From NCBI RefSeq assembly GCF_024763615.1, contig NC_077223.1, forward strand, positions 80,290,627-80,354,626: a stretch of 64,000 nucleotides of DNA. Direction: 5' to 3'. The DNA is from Phlebotomus papatasi (Eukaryota > Arthropoda > Insecta > Diptera > Psychodidae). Of this stretch, positions 10,701 through 20,700 are shown piece by piece (the stretch's first letter is position 1; each line of letters starts with the position of its first letter). The position numbers and the translations under genes are program-made. The notes beneath the pieces were generated by a model. The model searched no databases. It saw only the letters and a program-made list of their open reading frames with translations, and had not been told where the DNA came from.

Positions 10701-13700
10701 CGATGCACAATGGAATTTTTGAGTTATTTAACTTTTAAGATTTAAAAATTTTCTTTTTAAAAAAAGCGCCCCTAGCGGTGGTTTTATGAACTTGCGATGT
10801 TAGAAGGGGAAGTGGCATTTCATGAGGGCTTTCCAAAAAGCCCTCACTTTTTAAATTCTGACAAATAGAACCGGAGTTATGGCCATTTTAAGAAATTTTT
10901 TTTGGACCCTTATAGCTCGGGTCAGGGGGGTCGGGGGACCTTAAGTTTGGTATTGATGGAAAGCTCTAAGGCCCAGCTATAACATACTAAAATTTGAGTC
11001 CGCTGAATGCCATAGGGGCGGAGCTATTGAGAAAACAAAAAAAGGGGGGTCTTCAAAATGGCGGAAGGAGGGGTGGGGGGTGGGGGGTCTATGCACCAAG
11101 TTGCAATTTTCACCCGATATATAACCTTTGCCGAAAACCGCAAGTCGATATCTTTTTTAGTTTAGGAGCTATTAAGCTCCAAAGAGCGGCCGGCCGGCCG
11201 GCCGGCCGGCCGGCCGGGAACGTAACTTAGCCACATATATATTCGGAATCAGGAAGTGGCGAAACACATTTTGGCCAAATTTGAGGTCGATCGGACGACA
11301 TGAAATTTTGTTAGGATTATAGTAGGTGAGATTTTGTTAAGAATCTCACCTAATATATTCTCTGTATAGGGTAAGTGTGCCAAATTTCGGCATAGTTGCA
11401 TGCAAGCGTCAAAGTCTCAAGTTTAAAATGCAATATTTTAAATACAAATTGATTTTTTTTATTCTTTCTTCTAAAAGAGTGTTGCTTGGAACCTTGTAAA
11501 GAGTTTACCGCCTTTAGTTACTCTAAAATCATTCTTAATACATTTTAAATTGAATAAAAATATAGACATAGCTTTAGTGCCTTATTTCGGCCACCTTCAT
11601 TCTCATAGTTCCTTGCCCTTCGGGAATTCTTCCAATATCTTTTTCACGTAATCTCGTTTGTCGAAGCTACATTTTTTGTTATTCTTTTGCATCGTATAAT
11701 CTCTAGAGTACGTAAAATCTAAAAGTTCATGGAAATTCAAGGAACAAAAAAGGTGGCCGAAATTGCAAGCTGGCCGGAATTTAGCACACTTACCCTATGT
11801 GGCTACCATTTCATGTTAAATTTATTTTTGTGGGATCTAAAGACTTAAAAATTATAAAGAATTTAAGAAAAATGTACCATTTGTGAATCAAAATGATCCA
11901 TCCGTTAGTTAATCATCCTAGGGGCGGAGCTATTGAAAAAACAAAAAAGGAGGGTATTCAAAATGACGGAAGTTGGGGGGGGGGGGTGGAGGTCAATGCA
12001 CCAAGTTGCAATTTTTAACCAATATATAAACCTTTGCCGAAAACCGCAAGTCGATATCTCTTTTAGTTTGGGAGCTATTAAGCTCCAGAGAGCGAACGGA
12101 CGGGAACGTTTTTTAGCTATCTACATATTCGTGATCAGGAAGTGTCAAAAGTCGTTTTGGCAAAGTTTGGGCGTGATCGGAAGACATGAAATTTTGTTAG
12201 AATTATAGTAGGTAAGATTGTTAAGAATCTCACTTAATAGAAAATGACCAGTGATAAGCCCAGATAAGCTTATGGTAGCTGAGATTCTTTCCAGGTGATC
12301 TCCCGTCAAATCATTGCTCTACCTGCCGATTTTACTCGGAGGTTTTTTTGAATTTTAACGGTATATTCTAGTACATTCAGAGAAAATCTGCAGATTTTCG
12401 GCAGAATTTCTCCCTAGAAAATCTGCATAACCTCCATTACTTCACAAAAATATTGTTGATTTATGAAGAAACTGTAGAAGTTATAAAGAAAATTGTATGC
12501 TCTGCTTAACAAGCATTACCGAGTGCACATTTTAGATAAGTAAAAAAACTGCGAGCAAAAATACTAATTTCTTAAAAATCGCCAATCGAATGATACAAAA
12601 ACACGAAATTTTGGTCGACACTCTGTTTAAAGTTTTCACTTCACTTTTCTCTACTTGTAACACGGCGTCGCAGAATTCTTTATTTTATATAAACACCGTG
12701 ATATCACAAAAAATAACTATTGAATTTTGCAAACTTCAGTGAAAAATTTTTCCATCTTCTGACACATCTTGTCTGGAAAGTCTGGAATGTAGAAAAAGTC
12801 TACAGAAAATCGGCAGAATATCTACAGAAATTCGTCAGAGATTCGTCAGAAAATCTGCCGAAATATTCTGACGAATTTTGTCCCAAGCCCAAATAAAATT
12901 CGTAAGAATATCTACAGATATTATCTGCAGATATTCTGTAGAGGTGTAGATTTTCTCTACAGAAATCTTAAAGATATCTGCAGATATTATTTGACGGGCT
13001 CATTACAACTTTAGGTGTTCCGAACTCGGAATGCGTGAAAACTCGATTTTGAGTTGAATTTTCGGGGTAAAGAGTCGGGTTGAGCCAATTTTATTTTTAT
13101 TTTTTTTGCGAATATTCAACAAAATTTCGACGGAAGCGAATACAGAATATGAACTTTGGCTTCATTAAACCGACCCTGGGCCTTAATTCTTTCCGGGCTG
13201 TAACATATCCGGCGAACCAAATTCAAGAATGTTTTGGTCAATGATATCTTAGTTCAGGAATTAATTACACTGCTGAAAAAAAATCTTATATTTAGACATT
13301 CTTAGGGTAAGTGTGCTAAATTTCGGCATAGTTGCATATGAGCACCGAAGTCCTAAGTTTGAAATGCAATATTTTTAATTCATATTGATATTTTTTATTA
13401 CTTCCTTTTCGGGAAGGTTGTATGGAACCTTGAAAACTTATTTATCATCTTTGTTATTTTTAAATCACTTCCTAAAATATTGAAAAATTAATAAAAATAT
13501 GGACATTGCTTTGGGTAGTATTCCGGCCACTTTGAATGAAATACCGGCCACCTTTTTTCTTACCACCTTTTGTGACGCAACGGATAGAAAATTTCAAAAC
13601 GTCAAACGGAACGAGTTTAATATTTAGCGATGAATGAAAATGAAAATGAAAATGAAAATGAATAAATATTTAAAAGCAAAATAGTTTCATTGACTATTCG

Positions 13701-15060
13701 AAGATAACATACATAATTTTAATTTATTTATTTCCATGGCCGAAATTACACTCAAAGTTTCCGAAATTAGAAGCTGGCCAAAATTTGGCACACTTCCCCT
13801 ATAGTTTGTAATTTACACGAATTTGCATTTTTATTGATTCGAATAGTTGAAAAAATTGTTTTTCCCAGAGTATCGATAATTTCCTTTGGGTACTCAAAGT
13901 CTCAAAAGATTCGAAAGAGCTAAGTTCAATTCCAAACTTACCTGAAGAATTTTAACTGGAATAAATTAATCCAGACTTTGGCTAAGCTCTTTGTATTGAC
14001 TTTAACTTTGGGGTGATTTTAGGGTGAAAACAGAGGAATCCCATTGACTATTGTGAAGTCTGACGGTGGATATACGTATGATACATCGGATATGGCTGCT
14101 ATAAAGCAGAGAATTGTGGAGGAAAAAGTCGACTGGTTGATTTATGTGACAGATTCTGGTCAGGCAACACATTTTCAAACCATCTTTGCATGTTCTGAGC
14201 GAACTGGTCTAATTAACAAGGAGATCCATCGAGTGGATCATGTTGGTTTTGGCGTGGTGCTGGGTGAAGATGGGAAGAAGTTCAAGACACGATCTGGCGA
14301 TACCGTCAAGCTTACGGCATTGCTGGATGAGGGATTGCAGAGATCGTTGGCTAAGTTGAAAGAAAAAGGACGACATGAGCAATTAACGCCAGAAGAGTTG
14401 AAAATTGCACAAGAAGCCGTTACTTATGGATGCATTAAATATGCTGATTTATCGCACAATCGTATCAGTGACTATGTATTTTCATTTGATCAGGTTCGTA
14501 TAAGATAGAATCTCAATTTGTTTCACCCCCTGCGAGCGCATACGAGATTCCATCATGACATTTAAATTGAATATTTATTGCAGATGCTGGACGATAAGGG
14601 GAACACAGCAGTTTATCTTCTCTATGCGTACACGCGAATTAAGTCGATAGCTAGAAATTGTGCAGAACATTTTAAATTGTCCAATGATCTCGTTCAAGCC
14701 ACAACTATTGATCTCGATCACGAAAAAGAATGGAATTTGGCCAAAGTACTGTTTCGATTTGGTGATGTTCTGCTGAAGCTCTCAAAGGATTTCCTGTTGA
14801 ATCATCTCTGTGACTTTACCTATGAGATTGCCACGGCTTTTGCAGACTTCTACGACAAGTGCTACTGCATTGAAAAGAATAAAGCAGGTGGGTAATGGAA
14901 GAAATTTTAATGTTTGTTCTACTTTCTCATTGATGGATTTTTGTTTTCAGGAGAAATCATCAAGATTAATCACAGCCGTGTTCTTCTGGCCGAAGCAACA
15001 GCTCGTGTCCTCGAGAAATGTTTCCACATTCTTGGAATTGGGCTTGTTGAGAAGATGTAA
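7778..15060 (+). CDS. ArgRS: Cytosolic arginyl-tRNA synthetase, four 3' coding exons
   Basis: Class I aminoacyl-tRNA synthetase that charges tRNA-Arg with arginine in the cytosol. Coding exons are 7778-8381, 14023-14493, 14584-14887 and 14951-15060 (TAA), joined by GT-AG introns in phases 0, 0 and 1; they give 495 residues. The first visible residues contain VVDFSSPNVAKEMHVGHLRS with the HIGH-type motif HVGH at 39-42, then HIGDWGTQFG at 68-77. TYDTSD (219-224) and the KMSKS-equivalent loop KFKTRSG (about 287-293) follow. The C-terminal helical anticodon-binding domain includes YADLSHNR, LDHEKEW and a final GLVEKM. Animal cytosolic enzymes are about 660 residues, so some 165 N-terminal residues are missing; they lie left of the window or in unrecognised exons. 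Exon 1 starts with the second base of the acceptor-joined codon frame (7779 is codon position 1). The first intron shown (8382-14022) is filled with transposons. Confidence 0.95.
8727..9478 (-). mobile_element. Diverged relative of the 1.83 kb repeat
   Basis: On the minus strand this segment follows the 3' portion of the repeat seen at 42,480-43,000: on the plus strand GATATCGATTTGAGGTTTTC, GGTTATATATCGAGTGAAAA, CCTTCCTTCCGCCATTTTGA and TTAGTATGTTATAGCTGA occur in the same order. It lacks the GGCC array and the terminal hairpin. It lies head-to-head with the intact copy starting at 9522 and is clearly older. Confidence 0.7.
9522..11353 (+). mobile_element. Helentron-like 1.83 kb repeat, copy 1
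   Basis: Non-autonomous element, no transposase or Rep/helicase coding. It starts GGGATAGATAATTCTAACC, has a 5' subterminal TAGGTGAGATTCTTAAC, and ends with the inverted copy inside a hairpin terminating in CTAA before TATA. The stem here has an extra TT in the loop region compared with the other copies. The body is built from recurring phrases such as TTAGTATGTTATAGCT, CCGGAGATATGA and GAACTTTGACCCC, suggesting internal duplication. A (GGCC)7 array lies at 11188-11215. Three other near-full copies are at 20701-22528, 42330-44143 and 59441-61280. Classification rests on end structure; a search is needed to name the family. Confidence 0.85.
11188..11215. repeat. (GGCC)7 array in copy 1
   Basis: Seven uninterrupted GGCC units in an otherwise AT-rich setting. 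Copies 2, 3 and 4 of the host element have 6, 3 and 10 units, so the array length varies among copies. Confidence 0.95.
11369..11795. mobile_element. TA-flanked MITE, GGGTAAGTGTGC family, copy 1
   Basis: 427 bp element with inverted ends GGGTAAGTGTGCCAAATTTC and GGAATTTAGCACACTTACCC and TA on both sides. The word GGCCGAAATT occurs near the right end as in copy 2 (13305-13799). TA target and lack of coding suggest a Tc1/mariner-derived MITE. It starts 15 bp after the end of the preceding Helentron-like copy. Confidence 0.85.
11922..12238 (+). mobile_element. Diverged 3' fragment of the 1.83 kb repeat
   Basis: Begins GGGGCGGAGCTATTGA and ends with AGATTGTTAAGAATCTCACT and TAATA, matching the last ~320 bp of the intact copies. 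Where intact copies carry GGCC units it has only GAGCGAACGGACGGGA. That places the GGCC array as an addition in the younger lineage, or a loss here. Confidence 0.8.
12302..12998. mobile_element. Probable TIR element rich in TCTGCAGA words
   Basis: CCCGTCAAAT near 12,304 and ATTTGACGGG near 12,996 form a 10 bp inverted end. Inside, the words ATCTGCAGATTTTC, TCTACAGAAA and CAGATATTATCTGCAG repeat in both orientations at the two sides of a ~350 bp AT-rich core. No coding sequence and no clear target duplication; boundaries are tentative. Confidence 0.5.
13305..13799. mobile_element. TA-flanked MITE, GGGTAAGTGTGC family, copy 2
   Basis: Same terminal sequences as copy 1 (GGGTAAGTGTGCTAAATTTC at left, AAATTTGGCACACTTCCCC at right) with TA flanks. 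It is ~70 bp longer, with a GAAAAT microsatellite of about five units near 13,633-13,662. Confidence 0.82.
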
Positions 15061-15088
15061 AAGGTACTTGAAGCCTTTTTTGACAATT

Positions 15089-15094
15089 AATAAA
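15089..15094 (+). terminator. Likely poly(A) signal of ArgRS
   Basis: AATAAA lies 28 bases after the ArgRS stop codon. It is the first canonical hexamer downstream and implies a very short 3' UTR. Confidence 0.6.
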
Positions 15095-15096
15095 GA

Positions 15097-15508
15097 AGTA
15101 CTTGAAGTTGCAAAAATTTAATTTTAAAGTTTCATATGCGTAATCCGGTGGAATTTTTTAATTTCTTTTTTTACGATTTAAGAAAAAATTCTACAGATTT
15201 CGGAATCGAACTAGAACTTCTAGAATTTGATTGTTTCGAAAGTTCTCCGAATTGAATTTATATGGCCAAATGACACGTTCTTTTTGACTTTTCAAGTTCT
15301 GATACGGCTAGAGACCAAACGGTAAGAAATATCGTCTTCCGGTCTTCAACGACGCCCCTAAAAGACATTATCTAGGAAAGGCTTTTTTTCTTTTTCCCCT
15401 GATCCTCCTTCTTCCCGTCCAAAACCATTTTTTGTTTATTTCGAAAACGGCTCCTATAATTTATTTTTTGAATATGTTTTAGAGGTAATCAAGGTGAATA
15501 TTTTGTGC
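15097..15508. other. Downstream flank of ArgRS, no feature seen
   Basis: No coding, RNA or repeat signature recognised between the ArgRS polyadenylation signal and the pentamer array at 15,509. Confidence 0.4.
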
Positions 15509-15660
15509 TTGAATTGAATTGAATTGAATTTTATTCATGCCCAAAAATACAAAGTACTTACATAGGACTATATTATAAATGTTATTTTAATAGTATATAA
15601 ATTGAGTTTGTATCTAATTCGGAAAATAGTAGCGGATGAAAATTCGGGAGAAATAAGTTA
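15509..15660 (-). mobile_element. Non-LTR retrotransposon 3' end, (TTCAA)n tail, copy 1
   Basis: A TTGAA pentamer array followed by TTTATTCATGCCCAAAAATA and TACATAGGACTATATTATAA. The same array-plus-sequence occurs at 34,121-34,262. A pentamer array next to a conserved unique sequence is the usual look of a 5'-truncated non-LTR 3' end on the minus strand. No coding remains, so this is inference from structure and copy number. Confidence 0.55.
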
Positions 15661-16154
15661 CAAATGTTCTAAATTCTTGTTAATTAACATTTTAAAATTA
15701 GAATTCCACCTTTACAACGCACAGACCTTTACAACGAGCCCAAACATAATACTATTCTGTTGAGAAATATGCTCTCTAGGGCCTTTTTAACCTTTGAACT
15801 TGAAAATCGTTATTTATTAGGAATGAACGTTTGATCTCTAGGCATGGTAACTGTCGGACATGCAGACAGATAGACGAACAAACAAAATAACGTTAAAAAA
15901 TAGAAACTACAGATTTCCAAAATTCTTATACGATATAAAGTCGAAATACAAATTGCACGGCGGCAAATGTAGTAATGATTTTAGGTTTTGGGTGTTTTTG
16001 AGATAGAATCACCTAAAAACATTAAATTTTAGTTTCATTAAATTGTGAATTTGGAGAAGTTTAGTCAAATAAATAAATTTTAAGTCTGAAACCCATCTAA
16101 AATCGCGTAGCTACGTCAGGTCAGAAGACGCTAAATGCCCAAATAGGCCCAGGA
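15661..16154. other. Gene-free; contains a fragment of the 1.0 kb palindromic element
   Basis: About 15,766-15,830 repeats the words ATGCTCTCTAGGGCC and AACCTTTGAACTTGAAAA found in the element at 1012-1288. The rest has no recognised feature. Confidence 0.4.
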
Positions 16155-16475
16155 TTATTATCAATCATATCGAGGCATTTTATTTCTTATTACAATGTAA
16201 TCATTACAATGTGTCCCGTGTCATGGAAGAATCTTCTGATCGTAGATCGCCCAGAAACGTCTTCCTCGTAGTGAATGCTTCTTCCATGCTCCCGGTGTTT
16301 CTTTTGGGCAGAGGTGGTGCATTTTATGACGTTTTATCACAGTGAAAATGTCTTTTTTCTAGACATTCAGGCCTTTGAACCAGGCGGGACTCGAACTCAC
16401 AACTTTTGAGAGTCGAGTCAGAAATCTCACCGCCCAAGAACCAACGATCTTGCCTATTGCGCCACTGAGATCCCC
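16155..16475 (-). mobile_element. tRNA-derived SINE, copy 1
   Basis: Read on the minus strand the element starts GGGGATCTCAGTGGCGCAAT with a box A (TGGCGCAATAGGC) and a box B (GAGTTCGAGTCCC), the internal RNA polymerase III promoter of tRNA genes, followed by a non-tRNA body and an AT-rich tail. It cannot fold as a complete tRNA. A better-preserved copy with a target duplication is at 52598-52820, and a body-only copy near 48,920-49,100. Possible imperfect flanking repeat AGGCCCAGGA / AAGCCCTGGA. The open frame at 16375-16596 is within and beside it and is not a gene. Confidence 0.8.
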
Positions 16476-16596
16476 AAGCCCTGGATCAGTGGAGTATCTA
16501 GACACTTATGTGGGGGGTGCGGTTGTACACGAAGGCGCCCTTACCACGGTAAAAATTCTTCGAGCGGGGGGTTTTACTGTTAATCAGTATCATTGA

Positions 16597-17160
16597 CTAC
16601 TATATTCCTTGAAAAATTTAACTTTTAATTTTGAGTTTTACAGGTTTAATTTTGAAAATACAGTGAAATTTTTAATAAAAGTTAAACGCAAAAGTGGAAG
16701 CTCTCCTTTTCAAGAAATGTAGTACTCAATGTTGATCAACAGTAAAAATCAAAAATTTTGAAGAATAGTATTTTGATTAAGATTATTTTGAAAACATGCA
16801 CAGCTTAAGCATGAAATGGTTAAGATTGTACTGAAAACATGCACAGCGGTTAGACTTCTTAAAACAGATGGTGCTCGTCAAAACCGGTACAGCCGAGCAC
16901 AGCTCAAGAATAAAATGGATAAAATTGTGCATAAGTCCTGCATAGGTCAAACAAAATTGAATCTAAATTGTCAACAGTTTTCTTAATCTTAATCGTTTTA
17001 TGTTTAACAGCTGTGCGCGTTTTCAACATAATATAAACCGTTTTATGCTTGAGCTATGCAGATTTCACATACTGAACAATCTCATACACACAGAATGCAC
17101 ATACTGAACCATCTCATACTTGAGCTGTGCGTATTTTCAGCACAATTTTAATTTAATATT
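16597..17160. repeat. Inverted-repeat-rich region, CATGCACAGC words
   Basis: ACATGCACAGCTTAAGCATG and a second ACATGCACAGCGG at 16,793-16,850 are answered on the other strand by TTTTATGCTTGAGCTATGCA and TACTTGAGCTGTGCGTATTT at 17,040-17,130. Diverged foldback-like structure without coding; exact ends cannot be placed. Confidence 0.45.
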
Positions 17161-17164
17161 TTGA

Positions 17165-17640
17165 AGTTTTTTTTTTTATTTCAACTCGAAATTTTGAAAG
17201 AATATAAGGACAAAATGCGCTTTGGGGCCAAGAGGAGCGCCAAGAAAGCTATGCAAGAAATTAGGCGCCCCCAAAAAGCACCTGAAGGAATTTAAAGTGT
17301 CGTTTTTTACTTCAACACGAAATCTTGTAAAAATATAAGGGCAAAATGCTTTTTGAGAGCTTTATGGGCGCAAGAAAGCCTTTAGAACAATTGGACGCCC
17401 CAGAAAGTGAGGTAATTAAAAAAGCTTTTTCTTTCCTTTAACGCGAAATTTTGATAGATAAGGACAAAATGCATTTTAAACTAGGACCACAAAACTAGTG
17501 GAGAGCCCTAGAAAGTCTCTTGAAGAAATTAAAAGTTTTTTATTTATTTCAACGCGAAATTTTGCAGAATTATAAGAACAAAAGGCATTGTAAGAACTAT
17601 AGAGGGGCACTCCAGAAAGACTCATATTTGATTCTTTCAA
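17165..17640. repeat. Tandem array, ~120-130 bp unit, about 4 copies
   Basis: Each unit starts with a T-rich run and TTTCAACnCGAAATTTTG, then ATATAAGGACAAAATGC, then a block ending in CCCCAnAAAG and GAAATTAAA. Starts are near 17,170, 17,305, 17,430 and 17,540. Units differ by about 20-30 percent, so it is an old minisatellite or satellite fragment. The small open frames across it are not genes. Confidence 0.75.
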
Positions 17641-17968
17641 AAGGATGGTTAATACTTGTTCATTTGAAAGGTTCACCTAGTGTTTCTATGCATATTTATG
17701 CAGATTATAGATAGATTATGTTTTTTCGTAAACTTATCACAAACTCGTATCATATTTCTCTCATTTGAGCGATCATCAAAGATTTTTTTTTAATAAATTT
17801 AATTGAATAATGCAATATAAACAGGTATCTCACTAAAAGTTTATTTAATTGATATTCTCCTAAGTCTTTTTATTATAATTTTATTAAATATAAGTATTAG
17901 AATTGAAAGAAAAGAATATCCATCATAAATAAGCAATTAGGTTTAATAGTCTCAGATAAAATTAAGTT
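17641..17968. other. 3' flank of LRR gene 1
   Basis: AT-rich. On the minus strand an AATAAA hexamer (TTTATT at 17840-17845 on the plus strand) lies about 125 bases past the LRR gene stop codon and is a candidate polyadenylation signal. No other feature seen. Confidence 0.45.
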
Positions 17969-19664
17969 CTATTCTCCTCCTGTATACGTTGTCCTGAGAT
18001 ACTGAAAGAGAGCTTCTTCGTAGATCTTCACGACCTGTTTCTCCCTAACCAGTGCAATATCATGAACACATCCTGGAATTACAGCAACGCAAACTGGTCG
18101 TTTTCCGTTGTACTTCTCCTTTACGTAGTAAATGCCTCGCATTGAGGCCCAGTTCAGGAAGCGATTAAGGCAAACGCATTGCCAAGGATTGTCTTCAGCT
18201 GTGATCTTGGAGAGCCTACAAGAAATAGGTAGAAATTGGGTCCTTTGAATAATTTCTAAAATAGGTTCCTTACCTCGGGAAGGTGTTTGTTGTATTGGGA
18301 AAGTAGGAAATCCTATTGCTGTGCATATACAGCTCACTTAAATCCAGAAGATTATCAAAGTGCTTTCCAGTTAAGTATTCTATTCCATTGTTATTGATTT
18401 GCATCACCCTGAGGCGTCTCATGGTCTTGAACAGGTGCTCCTCAAAGAATTGTAACCTATTGAAGTCTAATTGAAGGATTTCCAAGCTTACAAGAGTTCT
18501 AAATGCGTTCCCTTCGATCTGAACCAATTGATTATTCTTCAGATAGAGTCTCTTGAGATTTGCTCCACTTTTACCGAATATGTCTTCCTTAAGAGTTTCC
18601 AGGGAGTTGTGGGTAAGGTCTAGGGTTTCCAAGGAGATTAATGTAGAAAAGGCATCACTACGGATTTCATTAATACGGTTTCCAGATAGATTGAGCTCTT
18701 TAAGTGCTGAAAGACCGATGAAGGTGAAGTCATCGATTTCAGTTAAGGTATTCTGGGACATGTCTAGTTTTTGAAGGAGTCCTAGTCCTTCAAAAGCATC
18801 CCTATTGATCGTATGAATGTGGTTCCGACTGATATCAATTTTGGATATACGGGCGTTGGCCAAGCCGTAGAAAGTCAATGAGAGAAGTTCATTGATGGCA
18901 TTCTCTGACAAATTGATCTCCCTCAAATTGGCTAGACCGGTGAATGTCTTTTCTCTGAGACTGGTTATAATGTTAGCAGAAAGATCAATGTACTCAAGTT
19001 CTGGGATCTTTAGGAAAGCATTAGGCGTCAGGGTTGTGATCAGGTTTTTCCGCGCCAGGAGAATTCTTAACGATGGAATAGCTCCTAATTCACATCGAGT
19101 CATGCGGTTGAAGCTTAAGTCGAGGAACTCAAGGCGTCGTAGATCCTTAAAGGAATCCATCTCAATGGTTTTAATTTCATTGTTCTGCAACCACAATCTC
19201 TGAAGTTTGGTGGTGTTCATGAAGTAGCTACGGTTTATTTCGGAAATTTTGTTGCTATTTGCATCAAGGAGTTCAAGGAAGTTCAGTCTACCAAACCAGT
19301 AGGGTCCTAGGTGAGTTATTTTTGTTGATGAGATGTTCAAGCGATTTAGATTGAGGTATTCGCGGAAGTAGGGCTCTCTAATGTCGAGCGTTCCACAGTT
19401 GGACAGATCAATATCCTCAATGTTGATTAAGGTGTTCTTGGACAACACTTCCCCAACCATTGAGAAGATCTCAGTGGGTTTGTTAACGACACTCAGACTC
19501 ACCCACTCGGGTTGAAGTTCAGACAAGACCTCATCAATAGATATCACATTCTGGCATTCAATGAACTTCATGATGCCGCCAACAAAGACTGGATGGCACT
19601 TTGTCTCTCCCCGGACGATGCCACAGAGCATCCAGGTGATGAAGAATGCCACGATCCACTTCAT
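17969..19664 (-). CDS. Secreted leucine-rich-repeat protein 1 (545 aa)
   Basis: Exons 19664-18274 and 18215-17969 (TAG) joined by a 58 bp GT-AG intron in phase 2. Residues 1-19 are a signal peptide (MKWIVAFFITWMLCGIVRGE). An N-terminal cysteine region (C23, C37) is followed by about 14 LRRs of the LxxLxLxxNxI type, many spaced 24 residues. The LRR C-terminal cap is encoded by exon 2: NPWQCVCLNRFLNW with C477 and C479, then RPVCV and PGCV. No transmembrane segment or GPI signal is evident, so a secreted protein is likely. LRR ectodomains of this type bind proteins in adhesion, development or immunity in insects; the ligand is unknown. A paralogue in the same orientation lies at 25,100-26,772. 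The ATG at 19664 is chosen because the signal peptide starts there. Confidence 0.9.
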
Positions 19665-20700
19665 CTTGAAGAGTCACTTGTACACTTTGCAAGTCACTCA
19701 GGTACTGAATGACTTGTATGGTCTCTGCCTGAGGTTGAACTCCGATGGGAAAAGTGCACTTCCAAGGCGACACCTTAGAACTGGTTTCCACCCATTTGAC
19801 CATTCCATCGTTGTCTCCCTTCCCTTCTTTGAAGCACCGCCTGAGTCACTCTGCATCCCATGCAGATTCTCAACACAATTGCAATTAAAGCTCACGCTGT
19901 TGGATTTTTAGAGATCAAGTTCAAGAGATTCTTGATTTTCTAGAAATGTGTGTGGGCATAAAACCAATTTATACACTAATTTATCTGCAGTATCAATTGC
20001 ACGAAGCATTTGATTCTCGAGGAAATGCAACAGAACATCAGCACAATTTATTTCCACCTCTATGGGACTAGTTCTCAATTTAGATATTGCTGAAATTGTG
20101 TATCTCTGGCATGTCCATCTGCTATTTATCATGATCATCTCTTCGGATATTACCTTACATTTTACTTCTTTAACGACCAAAGAGGAATGCTTTTAAATTG
20201 ACCACTAACTTCTCAGAAGCTTCTTGGAAGGAATATATTTTCTCAAAACCGCAATGTGTCAATCCAGATTAGTCATTTTTGGGTAATTTTTGAATTGCAG
20301 ATAACTGAAGGTCTTTTAAAGATCAATGGTTCGCCTTAAACTTGATCACTTCATATGTTACTTACAGAGATGGATAAAAATAAAATTTACAGCATTTTGA
20401 ATAGTTATAAAATATCATATATTTACACATTTTAAACAAAACTACAGTTTTATAAATTCAATTTTACATTATTTTTTACACGTAATGTGTACGAGCATAT
20501 TAAAAAGTATTTCGCCCTACGGATATTAAATTTTATTTCTTTATAATGGTTTTTAACAGTGTGGTATTTAGGCAAAATGGTTAAAAATATCTATTCACAA
20601 ATTAATTATTCTGAAGTTTAAAAATTTCATTGAAAATATCGGAATATCTGCATGTTTTTTATCTGTCTTCATATCGATTTAAAGATCAAAGGGTAAGAAA
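19665..20700. other. Upstream flank of LRR gene 1, no other gene
   Basis: Several overlapping short open frames on both strands just upstream of the LRR start (19,698-19,911) have no domain and no repeats; they probably represent 5' leader and promoter DNA. The rest up to the Helentron-like copy is AT-rich with nothing recognised. Confidence 0.4.

Noticed and set aside
10994..11230. 78-codon frame rich in Gly/Arg and ending in AGRPAGRPAG, repeated in copies 1, 2 and 4 of the 1.83 kb repeat
   Set aside because: It starts at TTG, lies wholly inside the mobile repeat and its end is just the GGCC array read in one frame; no conserved protein is encoded in copy 3 in the same form.
9522..11353. 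LTR retrotransposon or ordinary TIR transposon for the 1.83 kb repeat
   Set aside because: No direct terminal repeats, no coding, and in copy 3 the empty-site comparison shows no target duplication of the length these classes make.
16375..16596. 73-codon frame MNQAGLELTTFE...
   Set aside because: It is the tRNA-like head of a SINE plus flanking DNA; the same words appear in the SINE at 52598-52820.
19558..19911. Open frames overlapping the LRR gene 1 start on both strands
   Set aside because: They overlap the signal-peptide exon or its leader in other frames and carry no motif.
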